Notes under the pieces: generated by a model | What the model was told of the DNA's origin: nothing | Databases searched by the model: none | What the model saw: the letters and a program-made list of their open reading frames with translations, nothing else | Program-made: the position numbers and the translations under genes | Shown: positions 5,069 through 5,812 of the stretch, piece after piece | Layout: each line of letters begins with the position of its first letter | Position numbering within the stretch: the first letter of the stretch is position 1 | DNA from: Paracoccaceae bacterium | GTDB lineage: Bacteria > Pseudomonadota > Alphaproteobacteria > Rhodobacterales > Rhodobacteraceae | DNA length: 5,812 bases | NCBI GenBank assembly: GCA_030626365.1 | Contig: DAOUPC010000190.1 | Coordinates: 1-5,812, forward strand | Direction: 5' to 3'

Positions 5069-5812
5069 CCTTTCTGGGCGGAATCGGGTTTGCCACACCC
5101 TGGCTGTTGCTGGGGCTGGTGGCTTTGCCAATCCTGTGGATATTGCTGCGCGCCGTGCCACCCGCCCCAAATCGTCAGACCTTTCCCGGTGTGACGTTGC
5201 TTGTGGGGCTGAGGGATGACGAATCCGTTTCCGACCGCACGCCCTGGTGGTTGCTGCTGCTGCGCATGCTGGCGGTGGCGGCGGTCATTGTCGGGCTGGC
5301 CGGTCCGGTACTGAACCCCCGGTCGGACAGGGGCGGCCACGGGCCATTGCTGATCGTACTGGATGCCAGCTGGGCCGGGGCGACCCGCTGGCCGGCCCGC
5401 ACGGCGCTGATTGATGCGCAACTGGCCGAAGCGGGCCACAAAGGCCGCCCCGTGGCCATCCTGAAACTAAGCGCACCTGAGGTGCCGGTGTTCCAGTCGG
5501 CAGATGTCTGGCGCAGCCGCCTGGCGGGGCTGCACCCCGAGGCGTGGCAACCATCGCCTGCCCAGATCGACATTGCCCTGACCGCACTGGTCACGATTGA
5601 AGGCGGCTTTGACAGCCAGTGGTTAAGTGACGGGCTGGATTATGACGGGCGCGACCGGCTGCTGGGCCTGTTAGAGACACATGGCGACGTACGGATCTTT
5701 CAGGGCACAAGCGCGGTTCTGGGCCTGTCCCCGGCCCGGTTCGAAAACGGGGCCATCGAAATAAACGCCCGGCGTTCGTTACCCGGCCCGGCCCGTGACG
5801 TGACGATACTGG
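5065..5812 (+). CDS. BatA-like N-terminal membrane protein, probably DUF4159 family (partial)
   Basis: The first 249 residues are present and the frame is still open at the window edge. The start ATG at 5065 has GGGGGGA (5054-5060) 4 bases upstream and overlaps the DUF58 stop (ATGA). The N-terminus is that of the BatA family: FATPWLLLGLVALPILWILLR (9-29) is one membrane helix, then a short loop with FPGVTLLVGL (40-49), then a second helix, WWLLLLRMLAVAAVIVGLAG (61-80). Next comes a vWA-like strand LLIVLDASWAGA (95-106), where the MIDAS DxSxS has become DASWA, keeping D100 and S102 but losing the last serine. Proteins with this start in MoxR-DUF58 operons of alphaproteobacteria are usually long (about 900 residues) and carry a C-terminal DUF4159 domain. 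That part lies outside the window and is inferred. It probably anchors the MoxR/DUF58 system to the inner membrane. Confidence 0.82.
   Translation, partial: MTFLGGIGFATPWLLLGLVALPILWILLRAVPPAPNRQTFPGVTLLVGLRDDESVSDRTPWWLLLLRMLAVAAVIVGLAGPVLNPRSDRGGHGPLLIVLDASWAGATRWPARTALIDAQLAEAGHKGRPVAILKLSAPEVPVFQSADVWRSRLAGLHPEAWQPSPAQIDIALTALVTIEGGFDSQWLSDGLDYDGRDRLLGLLETHGDVRIFQGTSAVLGLSPARFENGAIEINARRSLPGPARDVTIL

Noticed and set aside
4080..5096. Minus-strand open frame of 338 codons opposite the DUF58 gene
   Set aside because: The product is rich in Arg, Pro and Ala without domain signatures, and it lies opposite well-supported moxR and DUF58 coding sequence. It is a shadow frame.

Overview
The window looks like an ordinary chromosomal segment of an alphaproteobacterium, most likely a member of the Rhodobacteraceae (Rhodobacterales). 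The reasons are the high GC content of the coding DNA, the protein signatures (a very short RNase E/G protein, a DUF1285 protein of the roseobacter/Rhodobacter type, and a MoxR-DUF58-BatA-like set) and the gene order infA-maf-rng-yacG-tRNA-Phe, which I recall as common in that group. No genus can be assigned from the sequence alone.

Left part, minus strand (about 2274 down to 111): a compact translation and RNA-metabolism cluster, read from right to left. It holds translation initiation factor IF-1 (infA), a Maf nucleoside-triphosphate pyrophosphatase, a truncated-type RNase E/G, the zinc-knuckle protein YacG, and a CCA-encoding tRNA-Phe(GAA). maf/rng overlap by 4 bases (ATGA) and rng/yacG by 1 base (TGATG). 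infA and maf are 10 bases apart. The three genes maf-rng-yacG are therefore probably translationally coupled. The tRNA has a good candidate promoter of its own with a GC-rich discriminator. The 110 bases beyond the tRNA 3' end are clearly more AT-rich than the rest and hold no complete gene. This is the only place in the window where an integrated element could begin.

Middle (2275-3182): a 256-base gap upstream of infA with a weak candidate promoter and a weak candidate terminator, then a minus-strand DUF1285 gene. This gene is divergent from the next cluster across a 58-base gap, which contains a near-consensus sigma70-type promoter pointing right.

Right part, plus strand (3183-5812): moxR (AAA+ ATPase), a DUF58 protein with a degenerate von Willebrand A motif, and the N-terminal 249 residues of a two-helix membrane protein with a BatA-type N-terminus that runs off the window. 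All junctions are 4-base stop/start overlaps (GTGA, ATGA), so this is one operon. By analogy with Bat/MoxR systems, the ATPase and the vWA-like proteins probably work together at the inner membrane, but their actual substrate is unknown.

I see no CRISPR array, insertion sequence, toxin-antitoxin pair or obviously foreign system. The most notable point is the rng/yacG junction: RNase E/G stops just where its relatives have the zinc-link CPxC motif, and YacG begins at that spot with its own CPxC.
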